The translations under genes and the position numbers were made by a program. DNA of 64,000 nt from Sordaria brevicollis (taxonomy: Eukaryota; Ascomycota; Sordariomycetes; Sordariales; Sordariaceae): NCBI GenBank assembly GCA_033439795.1, contig JAUTDP010000009.1, forward strand, positions 3,038,001 through 3,102,000, read 5' to 3'. Under the pieces are notes generated by a model. It did not search any database. It had not been told where the DNA came from and saw nothing but the letters and a program-made list of their open reading frames with translations. Below, one piece after another: positions 45,183-56,464 of this stretch (positions within the stretch are counted from its first letter, which is position 1; each line of letters opens with the position of its first letter).

Positions 45183-47596
45183 CTATTTGTTGTGAGGGTG
45201 TGTGGTGCCTGCTCTCATCAAGATCGTTTTCCTCGTTTTCTTCGCTGTCTTCTTTCTTGATGGCATCTTCTTGTCGGTCTTCGTGTCGGCGTTGGGCCTG
45301 CCCTGCTCTCCATCTTTATGTTGCTCGATCCCCGGAACGTTTACGACAGTCGTGGATTGAGGTTGAGCTTGAGCTTGAGCATGGGTCTGCGTCTGAGACT
45401 GGGCCTGCTGAGACTGGCGGTTATGAGGCTTCTGGCATTGGCTGTGGTTAGACTGCTGGCGCTGGTTAGGTTGCTTCCGCTTTTGAGACTGGCTCTGGTG
45501 AGTCCTTGGTGGAGGTTGGTTCTTGCGGGACTTGCGGGACTTACGCTGATTCTGGCCCTGCTGATTCTGACCCTCGTGATACTGGCCCTGTTGACCCTGC
45601 TGATATTGACCCTGCTGAGCTTGTTGACCCTGCTGCCCGTGGGTCTGATGAACCATCCTAGGCCTAGTACGATGAACATACAAGGGTTGGGAGTACTCCA
45701 TTGGCGGCGAGGAGTTGTAGATGATACTGTTGTTGAAAATATACTGCTGCGGGGCCTGATGCTGCTGCGGTTGCGACTGCTGCTGCTGCTGCTGGATAGC
45801 CATAGCCGGGTAGTTTGAGATTAGGGGTGTTGGTACAGGAAACCACATCGGAGGTTGGGTGGTCGGGATGAGAGGAAACTGAGGCACGGGTTGGGTTTGG
45901 TGGGAGGAGGATTGCTGGTTCTTATACGAGGCGATGAAGGGCTCGTATGTCACGCCTTGAAGCAGGTTGTGCTGGCCGGGGATCTGGTTAAGTTCTTTGG
46001 GTAGCTCCTGCTGGTGCTGGGCATGCTGCTTTACTTCGCCTGCGCCTTGGCCGTGAGCTTGAGGTTTCTGCATCTGAGACTGGTGAGTCTGGTTCTTTTT
46101 TTGGCTTCCCTCCGCCTGCGGGCTCTGGCTCTTCGAGTGGTTGAGGTTGGTTTGTTGGGTATGGGACTTACTTTTCTCGGTCTCATGGTCCTCGCCCTGG
46201 CTCTGGCTCTCCTGCTTGCCATGCTGTTGCTGGCCCTGACCACTCCCACCACCCCCATTAACAACAGCCATCAAAACCCCCCACTCCCTCAACCCCATCC
46301 CCTCCACCTTCCCCCTTCCCACATCCTCATAATGACACCCCTCACAATCCTCACACAACCCCAGCTTTATCTCATACACATCATCCCTGTTATCGCCAAA
46401 AAAGGACTCGGGGCAATCTCTATGCCCTTGCTCTTTTTCTTCCTCGGTCATGTTTGGCAAGTCGAATAAGTGCGTGGAGTAGAAGGCGACGCAGTCGATC
46501 CATTCGATGGAGTATTCGTCCCAGGAGGTGTGGCGTTGGGCGGAGGAGGGGGGGCGGGGGTAGTACCCTGTGAGTAGGGGAGGGGGGTTGTTAGGGCTGA
46601 GGAGGGGGGGGAGGGTGTGGGTGGTTAGGGAGGGGTGGGTGGTTGTGGTGGTGGTGGTGGGGAAGGTGATGATTGGGTTTGTCTTTCCTTTGGAAGATTG
46701 GGCGGTGGTGGTCCTGCTGGTAGTGGTGCCAGTGTTGATGTTGGTGGTGCCGGTGTTGGTGTTGGTGCCCGTGCCCGTGCCGGTAGAGGTCAAAGGAGCG
46801 GTAACAACGGGAACAACGGGGCCAGCAACAGGTTTAGCAGATGGAACCCCCACCGCCGCTGAGGACGTGATGCCCTCCTTGTAACCGGTATGACCACCCA
46901 CACTCCCCCCAGCAGGAACCGCAGGAACCGCAGGAACCGCAGGCACCATCGGCGCAATCATCCTATACGCCTGTCCATTAACGACCTGAGTGTAGTAATA
47001 CACCGGCACGCCAAACGGCCACGGGTTATAAACCTGTGGTGGACCCGGTGAGGGAGTCGATACGCTCAGGGGGGCGTGAATGGCGGGGGAACTAGACGTT
47101 GCGCCGATGGATGAGATTTGGCTGAAGGGGTTGGATGTCGAAGTTTGACTCTGACTCTGGCTCTGACTCTGGTCAAGAGGGGAGGGGGTAGTTGGCGCGA
47201 AGGAGGAGGCGCCCGCGTTGAGACCGAGGCCGAGACCGAGACCGAGATTGAGAGGGGTGGGAGTCCCGGAGCTGGAGGTAGAGGAGGGAGAGGGAGGGGG
47301 GTGGAGAGGGAGAGGGTTACTGTGGGCGTGTTGCTGTTTTTGGTGGCGGTGGTGATGCTGGCGGTGACATTGCCGGTGGTGGTGGTGGTCGTGTTCTTGG
47401 TTTTGGGGGCTTGGTCGTTCCCGTTGGTGATATCCTGCTTGCTGCTCTGCTGGCTGCTCTCGAAGTTGCTCTCGAAGTAGCTGCCCTGCGTGGTATTGTC
47501 GGGCGATTCGGGGATGATATTCGCAGAATGGGGACAAAGTTTGTGGTTCCGGAGAACGCAGCTACATGCTGCTATGGTGATCTTGCGGTGGCACAT
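45183..47596 (-). CDS. Gln-rich low-complexity protein with Cys clusters
   Basis: A long minus-strand gene; no family recognised. The best N-terminus is the ATG at 47596, MCHRKITIAACSCVLRNH, a Cys-rich start followed by strongly C-ending codons down to about 47,330. There coding moves to the frame that ends at 45183, so an intron or frameshift is needed in the C/T-rich stretch around 47,170-47,325. A 152-base GTAACC...CAG intron would restore frame but lacks a branch site. Then come Leu/Gly repeats, a Val-Pro-Ala repeat, and a conserved-looking block (46,530-46,255) containing EWIDCVAFYSTHLFDLP and CEDCEGCHYED, possibly metal-binding. About 600 further residues are rich in Q, S, H and P, with tandem QQGQ units, and the C-terminus is basic. 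Could be a transcription- or RNA-associated disordered protein; that is a guess. Confidence 0.6.
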
Positions 47597-48300
47597 CGTT
47601 GCGCGTTGCGACTTGAGTCGACTGCAAGCCTTGGTGGGTGGAAGTCGAGGGGAGATATCTTGAGATCGCGTCGCGGGGGAGTGGGGTGGCAGACTCGAGC
47701 TTGGAGTGAGAAGGTCGGAGTCTTGCGCGTCGAAGAGGGGTCGCAAAGGCGAAGGCCAGTCTCGGATTGTCTTCAGAGACGGACGATCGGCTTAAATTCA
47801 ACCGCTAGAGGACGGTTCTATTGCGAGTTCAGATCGACCTCGAGATCAGCGGGGTCCGTCAGCTCAAAGCCTTTTTCGCCAGGAGGGGCAGTAGGTACGC
47901 GTCGCGTCGCAATCCGGTCAAGGATAAGGACTACTTGCGTAAATGCGCAAGGACGTAATCGTCAACGGGGTCGGGTTGCTTGCGTATGGTGGGTGGGTGG
48001 CTCAAAGATCGTGGTGTGTGCAAATGACGAAGTAGAAGGAAAGAAGAAGATTTGGAAATTCTCGGGGAGGGGGTGGAAGAATTTATTACCCCTCCTGGGG
48101 GGATGCAATAGTGGATGTCAAGTTGGGAGAGTTCATGCCTTACCCATACCAAGCTCCTTCATTACCCATGTTGGCCCATGGTCACAGCACAGCATTGTTT
48201 TCATACCTCTATCCCACATCGATGGCAGGTAGGTATCACAGTTGGATGCCGCATAGCAGTCCAGCACTTTGCCCTGATTCCTTAAGTCGGAACTTGGGAC
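47597..48300. other. Intergenic, upstream of the Gln-rich gene
   Basis: A long plus-strand open frame (47,411-48,232) overlaps here but is mostly antisense shadow of the Gln-rich gene. Confidence 0.4.
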
Positions 48301-48838
48301 CTAGCATTTCATTTTCTCTCCATACCCATCCAATACCACCGACCCAACGCCTCGCTCACATCCTTCCTTCATGCCCTTCTCCATCTCAACCTTGGCATCC
48401 TGCTTCCTATTCTTCTCTTCACAACTCCCTTCGGCCTTCACATCCCTCAGACCTTCACAGAGCCCCAGTACCACCGCTTGTCTATCCTCATGCCCGAGAT
48501 ATCCCAGGCAAATCATGTAATCCTCGTCCGTCGTGAAGATGGTGTAAGGTGCGCTGGACTTGGTTGGGTCTACGCTTGTAGAAACCGGAAGGAAGTGTAT
48601 GCGAAGCTCGGGAAGGGAAGGGGGCACACTAGGAGTTGGGGCCGAAGCCTGGAGGGATGTTCACAATAGGGCCGGGATGGTGATGCTGATGGCTCGAGGT
48701 GTTTGTGGTGGTGGTGCTACTGTCATTGTTGCTGCGGTCGTTGATGTTACTGCCGTCGTTTCCAACGGTGCAGGGCAGGCCAAGGCAAAAGAGGAGGACC
48801 GGGCAAGAAAGGACACCGGGACGCGAGGCCGACTACCT
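48301..48838 (-). pseudogene. Small gene with an apparent frameshift
   Basis: Two adjoining coding-like stretches on the minus strand. The first (48,838-48,650) reads LSCPVLLFCLGLPCTVGN, signal-peptide-like, and ends NIPPGFGPNS with a stop. The second overlaps it by a few bases in the next frame: VPPSLPELRIHFLPVSTS ... DEDYMICLGYLGHEDRQ, ending at 48301. No ATG opens the second frame and no intron fits, so a one-base indel near 48,650 is the simplest reading. Two separate short genes remain possible. No family recognised. Confidence 0.4.
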
Positions 48839-49409
48839 AGTGTCCTAGTATAAGCGGCGTACTACCAAGTCTGGGAACTCAAAGAGTGTCTTCGTTGATG
48901 ACAGAGTCCCGTACACTCCTTCCACCTACACTCTCGACTCTATCATGCTTTGTTTGGGCCGATGCCCTCCGGCAGAGGACAAAGGTACCAGAAAGGCTTT
49001 GTTATACATTGCGTGAAGATCCTTTGACCATATTGAACGGCTCACTCTCTTTCATATCGCAGTGGAACTCTTCGGCTGTCTCCGCCCTTGTCGCAAGGGG
49101 AAGAGAAGAGAAGAGAGTACCCTGATTCGCACTGGATGATGCTTGCATCGCCGGTTCTGGGGCCACTTCAGGGCTCCGCCTCCAACCAACCCATCAGCAC
49201 CCACGGTCTGACTGCCTACCTCAAACTTAGAAGGAGGTCAGAATTCATCAACTTTTTTACTTTTTGAGGCGCAGATCTACCAATGACTCAATGAGCTGGC
49301 CAAAAAGGGGAGTATTGGAGTTGAAGCCGCTAGGTTACTCCTCAACCACGACCCAGAGACCAGAACCCTGGAGCGATATTATATCGACCCGGTCCGCACG
49401 ATGGATGTC
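48839..49409. other. Intergenic
   Basis: Nothing supportable seen. Confidence 0.4.
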
Positions 49410-50080
49410 TCAGCTCTCGCCTTTGGGCCGTTTGGGCATGAACCAGACGATGCGCGAATGGCCGCGACCAGAGATACGGAGTTGGCCCTCAACGTCCTCT
49501 CCGATGCGGATGAGCAAAAGAGGGCCGTTTCTGGGCCACTCCTAAAGGGGTGCGGGACCTTCTTTTCCCCCTTTGGCAGTATGAGACTGTGCTCGCCGTA
49601 AAACCCAAATGTTTTCGACCCGAAAAATTGATCCGGCTCACCATCCCCGCCGAAGAATGTTTTGACGCGTTGGAGCAGATCTGCTTCAATCTCTGGGTTC
49701 TCTCCGACGCGAGTTGATGTGTGGACGTGAGGGATGCTTAGGGCGTCGCAGATTGCCCGCATCCACATGTAGATCATGGCTGCCTCAAGGAAATACGTCG
49801 AACCGGTCCAAATCCATGGCCTCCAGCACTCTCCATCCTCCCAGCGGATCAGCTCCGGGCTTCTTGCACCACGTCTTCTGCGTTTGGTCTCAATAAAAAA
49901 GAGTCGTGCAGCCTCCAAGCACCAAAACCCGCAAGACCAAGCCAACCCCTGACGTCCATGGGAAAGGCATCACACTCCAGGTGATCCGCCCCTCCAGGTT
50001 AATAGGTTGTTCGTCGAGCCCGTGAGCGACCACTGCCCACCATGACCACCCAAGCTTATGGCGGCAGACCCTAACTTTCC
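49410..50080 (-). pseudogene. Multiply frameshifted gene, unknown family
   Basis: Four consecutive minus-strand segments have clear coding character but different frames. (1) about 50,070-49,958: WAVVAHGLDEQPINLEGRIT. (2) 49,959-49,852: MDVRGWLGLAGFGAWRL to VVQEARS. (3) about 49,858-49,551: ELIRWEDGECWRPWIWTG through FGFYGEHSLILPKGEKKV. (4) 49,541-49,410: EWPRNGPLLLIRIGEDVEG to FMPKRPKGES and a stop. The shifts fall near 49,960, 49,855 and 49,547, each with segments overlapping or touching, so introns cannot explain them. Read through, it gives a protein of about 210 residues. Either a decaying gene or several assembly indels; no start codon is evident for segment 1. Confidence 0.55.
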
Positions 50081-50498
50081 CAAAGACGCCAATACAACCG
50101 AGCTAAGAAATTATAAGCGGCGAGTTCGAGGGGCGGCAGTCAATCTGTCAATGGAGTGGGTTAGACAAAGAAGTGGAGTACCGCCCTCGTGTATGCGTTG
50201 ATAGCTTGTTTGCTCTGGGCGGGGCATGGAGTAATCGGGAGAAGGGCACCACCACGCGGAATGTGGCGTTTCCATACTCGAACAAAACATACCTAACCTT
50301 GCGGCTCTCAGAAGATGGGGAAGTATTTTACACTGGGACAAGATATAGCGAGACGCTATGGAATATGGGATGAGAGCAGGGAGGAAAGTCAGGGTATATG
50401 ACCCTGGATATGGGATGGAGCTTTGAAAGATCGGATGGTTATATAGACTGCTCCTCTCGGTTGGGTGGGAGGGGGGCCAATGTAGGAGGTCTCGGCTG

Positions 50499-50712
50499 CC
50501 ACAACCCTTCTCATCACACACGTGTAGGCGTTCGTCGCTGTGTACTTGTTGGTTATGCTGGATAAGCGGCACCGGCCCTTTTGAACGCCTTGCCACAACC
50601 CTTCTCATCACACACGTGTAGGCGTTCGTCGCTGTGTACTTGTTGTTTATGCTGGGTAAGATCATACGCCCTTTTGAACGCCTTACCACAACCCTTCTCA
50701 TCACACACGTGT
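50499..50712 (-). repeat. Tandem C2H2 zinc-finger repeat, 93-bp unit
   Basis: The same sequence (plus strand CCACAACCCTTCTCATCACA) starts at 50499, 50593 and 50686: spacing 94 then 93. A finger plus linker of 31 residues is 93 bases. The 94-base unit carries one extra C (GGGCC instead of GGGC on the minus strand). Confidence 0.85.
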
Positions 50713-50918
50713 GGCCCGTGTGGGCGTCTATTCCAAGCGTCTCTGTCCACATGGCTTTTGGAGGCCAGGCGGATCAGGGAGGCAGTATGGTTTGCTGTGT
50801 TCTCGGCGGCAATGATCGATGAGTTGCCCAATGCTATGGTATACAGCTGGCTGGCGTTCGGGTCGTAGCGCGCAGGCGCGTCGGGCAAAGCTTGACTGTT
50901 ATAAGTATAACGGGCCAT
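50553..50918 (-). CDS. C2H2 zinc-finger protein, truncated by a frameshift
   Basis: 121 residues from the ATG at 50918 (CACCACCATGG, excellent context). Residues 1-70 are of unknown type. Residues 72-95 form a complete finger, C-x4-C-x12-H-x4-H (CDEKGCGKAF ... HKQQVH), followed by the linker SDERLHV. A second, nearly identical finger begins at 103 but ends after KAFKRAGAAYPA. In the next frame the DNA continues IQHNQQVHSDERLHV and a third CDEKGCG, then diverges. One inserted base in the second unit causes this. Such fingers occur in DNA-binding regulators. As it stands only one finger is complete, so function is doubtful. Confidence 0.6.
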   Translation of the reverse strand: MARYTYNSQALPDAPARYDPNASQLYTIALGNSSIIAAENTANHTASLIRLASKSHVDRDAWNRRPHGPHVCDEKGCGKAFKRAYDLTQHKQQVHSDERLHVCDEKGCGKAFKRAGAAYPA

Positions 50919-51576
50919 GGTGGTGATGCTGGTGGAGTTGTTGTGATGGTTAAATGATTGACGGTTAATAACGTGAAAGTGTGATGGTTGGGTGACGGAA
51001 TGTTTTACGAATGTTGGCGCACAAAGGGAGCGGGGTTATGACCTTGGGCGTTTGTTTTGATTGCTAAACTGAATTCTATCGCCTCCTGATGCCCGGGCTC
51101 TCACGAGGAGTTGGAAGAGTTTGCGGACCTCCTCGACGACGACGGTTGACTATTACCCGCCGCCGCCGACCAATCCACGACCGAGAGCCGTTGGGTAAGG
51201 AGTACGTGGCCCTTCCCGACCACGATCATGCCCTTGCCCCTCTGGCTGCGGCTACATCAAGGAAGTGCAGTTCCTATGAGTGGTTACGATACTCATATTT
51301 GTACTCTAATCCATATACAAAAACATGAAGCGTGAGCAGTCGATCTGCGGCGGAGGAACGGGCGCGACGCGATGCGGAGAAGAAAAGGGCTGCTGAAGAC
51401 AAAAAGAAGGAGAAGGAGAACGCGAAGAGGCGTAAGAAGTAGGGAGGAGCAGACCTGCTGCGATGTCTTCCGATCCCGGTTGGTATTTCTCGTGCGCTCT
51501 CCGTATGTTCGCCTCCCTACTCTCTTTTCCCTTTTGTTCAGCTTTCTCTCCCTTGTTTCTTCTCCGGGCGTACTTG
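50919..51576. other. Left flank of the hAT insertion; possible gene fragments
   Basis: Two coding-like fragments on the plus strand: SHEELEEFADLLDDDG (about 51,099-51,149, ending in a stop) and SAAEERARRDAEKKRAAED continuing Lys-rich to a stop at about 51,441. They could be remains of one gene, separated by non-coding sequence. Too weak to annotate separately. Confidence 0.3.
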
Positions 51577-51584
51577 GTTCTCAC
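51577..51584. repeat. Left 8-bp target site duplication of the hAT element
   Basis: GTTCTCAC, identical to 54857-54864. Eight bases is the length made by hAT transposases. Confidence 0.95.
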
Positions 51585-54500
51585 CAGCGCTGTAGACAAG
51601 TCAAGTAGGGTGGGTCCAAATTAAGTAAGTTGGGCAAGTAAGTAATCAAATAAGGGATCTCCCTATTATCAATTAAGTTTGAAACCCCAATTTAATTTAT
51701 TTGCCCTACTTGCTATATCGTAGGGTTAGGGTTATAATTGGGAAAACCAATAGATTTTGACTATTAGAGATAATTACCGTTGACCTTCGAAGTCCCCTAA
51801 AGTCCCCCCAACTTATTATCTATTAATATAATTCCTAGTTACAACGTATAGATTTCGAAATTTTTTTTTAGAGTGCTAGATTTTTTAATTGCTGGATTTT
51901 TCTCGAGTATTATTTTCAATTACTGCATTTCTTTAACGTTATATCGCTAAACCTTAGAATCGAGCCTCTTTAATTTAATAAGTACCCGCGATATTTATTA
52001 ATTTCTCCCCTCTTTATCGCGGATTAATACTAATTATTACTTAGCGTTATTAATATAGTTCGCCGCCGTCGTTAAGATGCCTATCGTTACCGATCTTAAA
52101 ACTTCCTCTACCGCCGCCGTTGCGCTATTTATTTCCTTTAATAATGTAATAACCTACGTTCGAATTATAGAGATATTTAATAGGAAATATTATATCCTTC
52201 TTACGCAATAGATCTAGATTTTGAAGGAAATCTATCCCGACGATTTATTTAAGAATATCCTCTATATACTGCGGATTATTTGGGAGAAAGATTAATATAT
52301 TTTCGAAAATTGGTTAATTAGAAAATTTAAGAGAATTTTATAGATCGGCGAATATAATATTTATTTAATTTACGTTTCGGGCGAATACGAGTTAGATAAT
52401 TTTTAATATTATAATTTATATTATAAGATTTATTCTTTATTCGCTATTTTATTTTCGTTAATTTATTTCCGTCGTATTTATAAAATTAAAGAGTTTCCTT
52501 ATAATAGCGGCGCGGAGGAGCCCGAATTTAAAAAGGTAAAGTCGGTCGTTAAATAATTTTAAATATTATTTACCGCTATCGTTAAATTTATTGGTAAGGC
52601 CTTTTGTAAATTAGTAGTAAAAATAATTATTAATATTCGGCTCTTATATTCTTTTATCGAGAATAAAGTATTTCGAAGTCTTTTATTGTTAATAGATTGT
52701 AATATAATTAATAAGCTACTCCCCTAATTGTATTATATATTACGTACTTAAATTGAGAATAAGTATACGTATTATTTCGAGCGCTTTAAGGCTCGCTTTA
52801 CCGAATTTTACTATAAGAAGTACGTCTCCTTCGATTTCTAGACCTCTTTTAATGGTTTAACTATTTTATTTATTTTTTTTTATTATATAAATGTAATTAA
52901 AACCCTTAGAAACGATTTTACTAATTTTTTTCAAATTTTTAGTAATTATAACGGAGAGAACGTCGCGGCTATTATCCTGCGGGTATTCGATATATACGAG
53001 TTTAAGGGCGAATATATCGGTTATTTTTAATACGATAACGTTAATTCTAACGATCGATATATTATTTATATATTAAAGGGATTATTCCTTATTATAATAT
53101 AATTAAAGATTGAAATTGAATTTCCCTATTATCGTTTGTACTATTTTAATTATATTTTTAACCTTAGCGCGAAGGCTGTAATTAGACCTAGTAAGAAGGC
53201 TATTATAATTATTATTATTACCCCTACTAATAAAGAGGGGGATGGAGGGGATGCCGCTGTAGTATTTAATCTTATTATTTACCTTTCTATTATTTAAAAA
53301 GATGCAGTAATTTAGGAGTAATATAAATAGGGTCTTATTAATAAGCTTTATAATATCGTTTAATTTATCCGCCGTAATCCCTAACGCCGTAAAAAATTTT
53401 AAAAAATTATTAAATTTATTAATTACGTTAATATCGATAATAACCTCCCCGCCCTCCTTAGTTAACGCGTAGATGAGGACTACTTTCTTAATATTAGCGT
53501 TATTTTTAATAATTAAACGTATTGGAATTCTAACTATTGTATAATACGCTACGTTTAAAAATTTCGTAAATATATCGATTATTATATTAATAAAGCTATT
53601 AATTATTTAGAGTCTTTAAAGAAGTTTCTTAAGGAGGACTAATTGAGTAACGACGATTAGGGGATTTTTACTTCTATTATAGATATAATATAATATTTTA
53701 AAGACTTTATTAAGAAGTTTGAAACCTACGGGCTATTATTTATAATTATTATCCCCAATTTCTACCGTTTTATCGACGTACTTAAAGAGAAGCGTATACG
53801 TTTTAACGGTAGATTCGCGTTCAATACTTTCGAAGGATTAGAAATATTAGAATTTAATATCGTAGTTAATATTCAACCTCGCCGTTATATTCGAGCTATT
53901 ATTGCCCAACCTTCGTTATCGTCGATAGTTAATTCGATTTAAATTAACCGCCTACTTCCTCCTGTTAATTATAAAAATAATCTAATTAACGAAGGTATAG
54001 AGTATATTAGTGTAATATTGGACCGGGTTATTACGAAATTTAAATTGTATTATAATTTAATAGAAGAAAACCCCGTATATTAGGTTATTACTATCCTTTA
54101 CCCTAATTATCGTACTAAATAGGTAGTTAAGTATTTTAACGATTAAAAGTACGAAAAAATTATAAGCGACTTCAAATTTATATACGATTTTAAATATATT
54201 AGTTAGCTATTTAATAATAACCCGCTAGTTAATATTAATAGCTAGTAGGTTCGTTGGGTTAACGAGGATTGGCTAATCGATTTTAACTTCTACGATACCC
54301 TCCTATTATACCCAAAGAAGGAGGATAAATTGTAGCGTTACTTTATTAAGGATATTTACGCTATAAATAATCCGCTAGTATAGTAGAAAGCTAATGAGAG
54401 TAATTACCTTCGCCTTCGTTATATAGTATTTAATTACTTATTTATACCCTTAATAGCGGATAATTATAAGCGTTTATTTAGTAGTGCTAAGTTAACTGTT

Positions 54501-54856
54501 ATTAATTAAAAATAGAGTCTAGTAATTAACTCTATTTATATAATCGAGACTGTAAAATATTGGATAATAGCTGAATTCGATAGGGAGGATATAGATAATA
54601 TTTAACGACGACGACGACGACGACGACGAGGTTGGGGATGGAGGTATAGGGAGGGTAAGGGAGGGCTCTAGGAAGTATTATAGATAAAAAAAATAAAAAA
54701 AAAGGTATTTAATACTCTAAAAATTATAAAAAACTATTATTCTCTATTTGACCAAACTTGCCAAGTTGCTAAGTAAGTAAATATTGGATTTTTCTGGACC
54801 TACTCAATTAAGTTGAAGAGGCCTATTTGACTTGATTTGATTTGTTTACAGCGCTG
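51585..54856 (+). mobile_element. Complete hAT transposon, RIP-inactivated
   Basis: 3,272 bp between exact 8-bp duplications. The terminal inverted repeats start CAGCGCTGTA(G/A)ACAA(G/A)TCAA; the three differences between ends are all G versus A, as RIP would give. The interior is very A/T-rich with stops in all frames, yet a plus-strand transposase is readable. Ends, duplication length and transposase motifs all agree on the hAT superfamily. The ends are preserved better than the inside, probably because they hold few RIP-preferred sites. Confidence 0.95.
52077..54605 (+). pseudogene. hAT transposase, destroyed by RIP
   Basis: From an ATG (MPIVTDLKTSSTAAVAL) the frame can be followed through RIP-type stops. 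Recognisable hAT blocks in order: SFDF*TSFNG (for SFDxWTSPNG), NYNGENVAA (for HSGENIA), IGYF*YDNVNSND (for GYFxxDNAxNND) and FNLSAKA (for NLAAKA). The C-terminal dimerisation domain reads KANESNYLRLRY, then FIPL, then LFSSAKLTV. Stops replacing W and Q codons are expected from C:G to T:A change. No product is possible. It resembles the fungal hAT transposases of the Restless type in its motif order. Confidence 0.9.
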
Positions 54857-54864
54857 GTTCTCAC
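54857..54864. repeat. Right 8-bp target site duplication of the hAT element
   Basis: GTTCTCAC, identical to 51577-51584; joining the two flanks recreates the uninterrupted site. Confidence 0.95.
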
Positions 54865-55237
54865 ACCGCACGCCAACATAAAGATGCCCTCTCATTACCA
54901 CGGGAGCCAGAAGTCCAGAACTGCCAAACAGAATGATATCAACTCTCAACACCTCTCACTAAGGTTGTGGGTGTACTTCGGATGGATTTTCGTCCTGTCT
55001 TTTTCTAGTTCAGCTGAATATGACCGGAGAACGAACTCGAAAGTTGTAAGAAAAGTAACGAAGCTTTCACCTCATCTCCTTCTCCCCTTCTAAATTCCTT
55101 GGAATCCCCAAACTTCACCAACAATTAGCATCACGACCCCCTCTACCCCCTATGCGGAACCCTTGCCTCGCTAGGAAGGAAGGTCGCTCTTTCCGTTGTA
55201 TTCGAGGACTGGCCAGCTCGGCCACAGCTTGCAAACG
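54865..55237. other. Right flank of the hAT insertion
   Basis: Normal composition; an 83-codon frame starts inside the hAT end and is not supported. Confidence 0.4.
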
Positions 55238-55312
55238 GAGGTCTTTGAGTACCTGGTCAAGTGGAAAGGTTGGGACGCGAATAGGAACGATTGGAGCCTT
55301 AGACCTCCATAG
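55238..55312 (+). pseudogene. Chromodomain fragment
   Basis: EVFEYLVKWKGWDANRNDWS matches the core of a chromodomain (YLVKWKGxxxxxNTWE). The frame is open upstream for at least 20 codons (GQLGHSLQT precedes it) and stops at 55312. No ATG or neighbouring domain is evident. It may be a leftover of a chromovirus integrase or of a chromodomain protein gene. Unlike the other transposon remains, it shows no obvious RIP. Confidence 0.45.
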
Positions 55313-55802
55313 GCGTCTGCTTCTTCGGAGATGGGATGACTTGCTTCCCTCCTTGGAGCCAGGACGAAGACCAGTCACAGTGGTCCAGTGACCAAAGCAT
55401 CGCGGACAGAGTTGCCGAACACCAAGAGAAGTCATGCTGAACAACGGTGTTGTCGATAGTCTCTCATTCCTTCAGGGAACCAGGTGACGCGGAGTACATG
55501 TTTGGCGCTCTCGTCGGCTCGTCCTTATACAACAGAGCTCCCGCAGCACAATCATCCGTGCCTGACCTTGATAGCGGCCTGGATAACGAGGGAGCGCAGG
55601 TCTGGAGTCTCAGTCCAATAACGACAACATGAACCGCAAGGTGATGTGTTCCGTTGCGATGAGTGCTTGGGGATCATATATACAGGTGTACGTCTGGTCC
55701 TGGCGGTATAGAACGGGTATTGGCTCCCTTCTTATCTGGGGATTTTTAGAGGAGGCTGACCACCTCTCTACCGCAGACCCGTTATGTCGTAGGTTGCGTG
55801 GT
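55313..55802. other. Intergenic
   Basis: Short frames on both strands; none supported. Confidence 0.35.
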
Positions 55803-56464
55803 CTATGGAGGGTGCCCTTGGGGCGAGAATAATGTTTGTCGGCGTGTGGGCGGTGACGGGAGTGGGCGGGACGGATAGGGGGGATTGCCGATGAGACTGT
55901 TAAGAACTTGAGATATAATGGTTTCGGGGTGGTGGCCGGTCCAAAAGTCTTCCTGCCGCTCGTCTTTGGCAATGTGCCGTATATCTGCTAATCTGCCTGG
56001 GATAGGCAGGAGGATGTTGAACCCGTTAGGGTTGTCCACAGCAACCGAAGCTTCGTTGGCCCGGCTCGTAGCCGACAGAGGGGCCGGACGGACGGAAACT
56101 TATAATTGGTAGGGATTAGAGCGGCCCCCTTGGGTTGACAGTCTCCCAAGTCTGGAATTAAGCGCCACCAGGGAAGTAGTCCCAATAAAGCTCATCCACC
56201 CCCAAGCAAGGTTTGGACTTGAAGTTGGCGAGTTTGGTGCTGGTGTTTTGAGGGGTTGAAGGGCTCTGGACAAGAGACACCTCGGACCACCGCGCCGCCT
56301 GCCCCCGCGCCCAAGGATAAACCTCAGGGGACATAACCCACAGAAACACCGCACCGACGGTCCCATCTCCCAGTCGTCTATCCTGAACTTGGCTCCTACT
56401 CGGCAGAGACAGTCTGTGAAGCGCCTTCCGGTGCCACTGCCAGTGCCATCTCCTCCATGGCCAT
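55803..56464 (-). pseudogene. Frameshifted gene remnant, unknown family
   Basis: Minus-strand coding-like segments in changing frames: MAMEEMALAVAPEGASQTV from 56464; GAKFRIDDWEMGP; TVGAVFLWVMSPEVYPWARG through LANFKSKPCLGVDELYWDYF to a stop at 56158; then LSATSRANEASVAVDNPNGF continuing ILLPIPGRLADIRHIAKDER to a stop at 55803. Segments adjoin or overlap, and no splice sites fit. Probably one decayed gene of about 210 residues. Not recognised. Confidence 0.4.

Noticed and set aside
47411..48232. 273-codon plus-strand open frame
   Set aside because: It mostly overlaps the start of the minus-strand Gln-rich gene and lacks codon bias.
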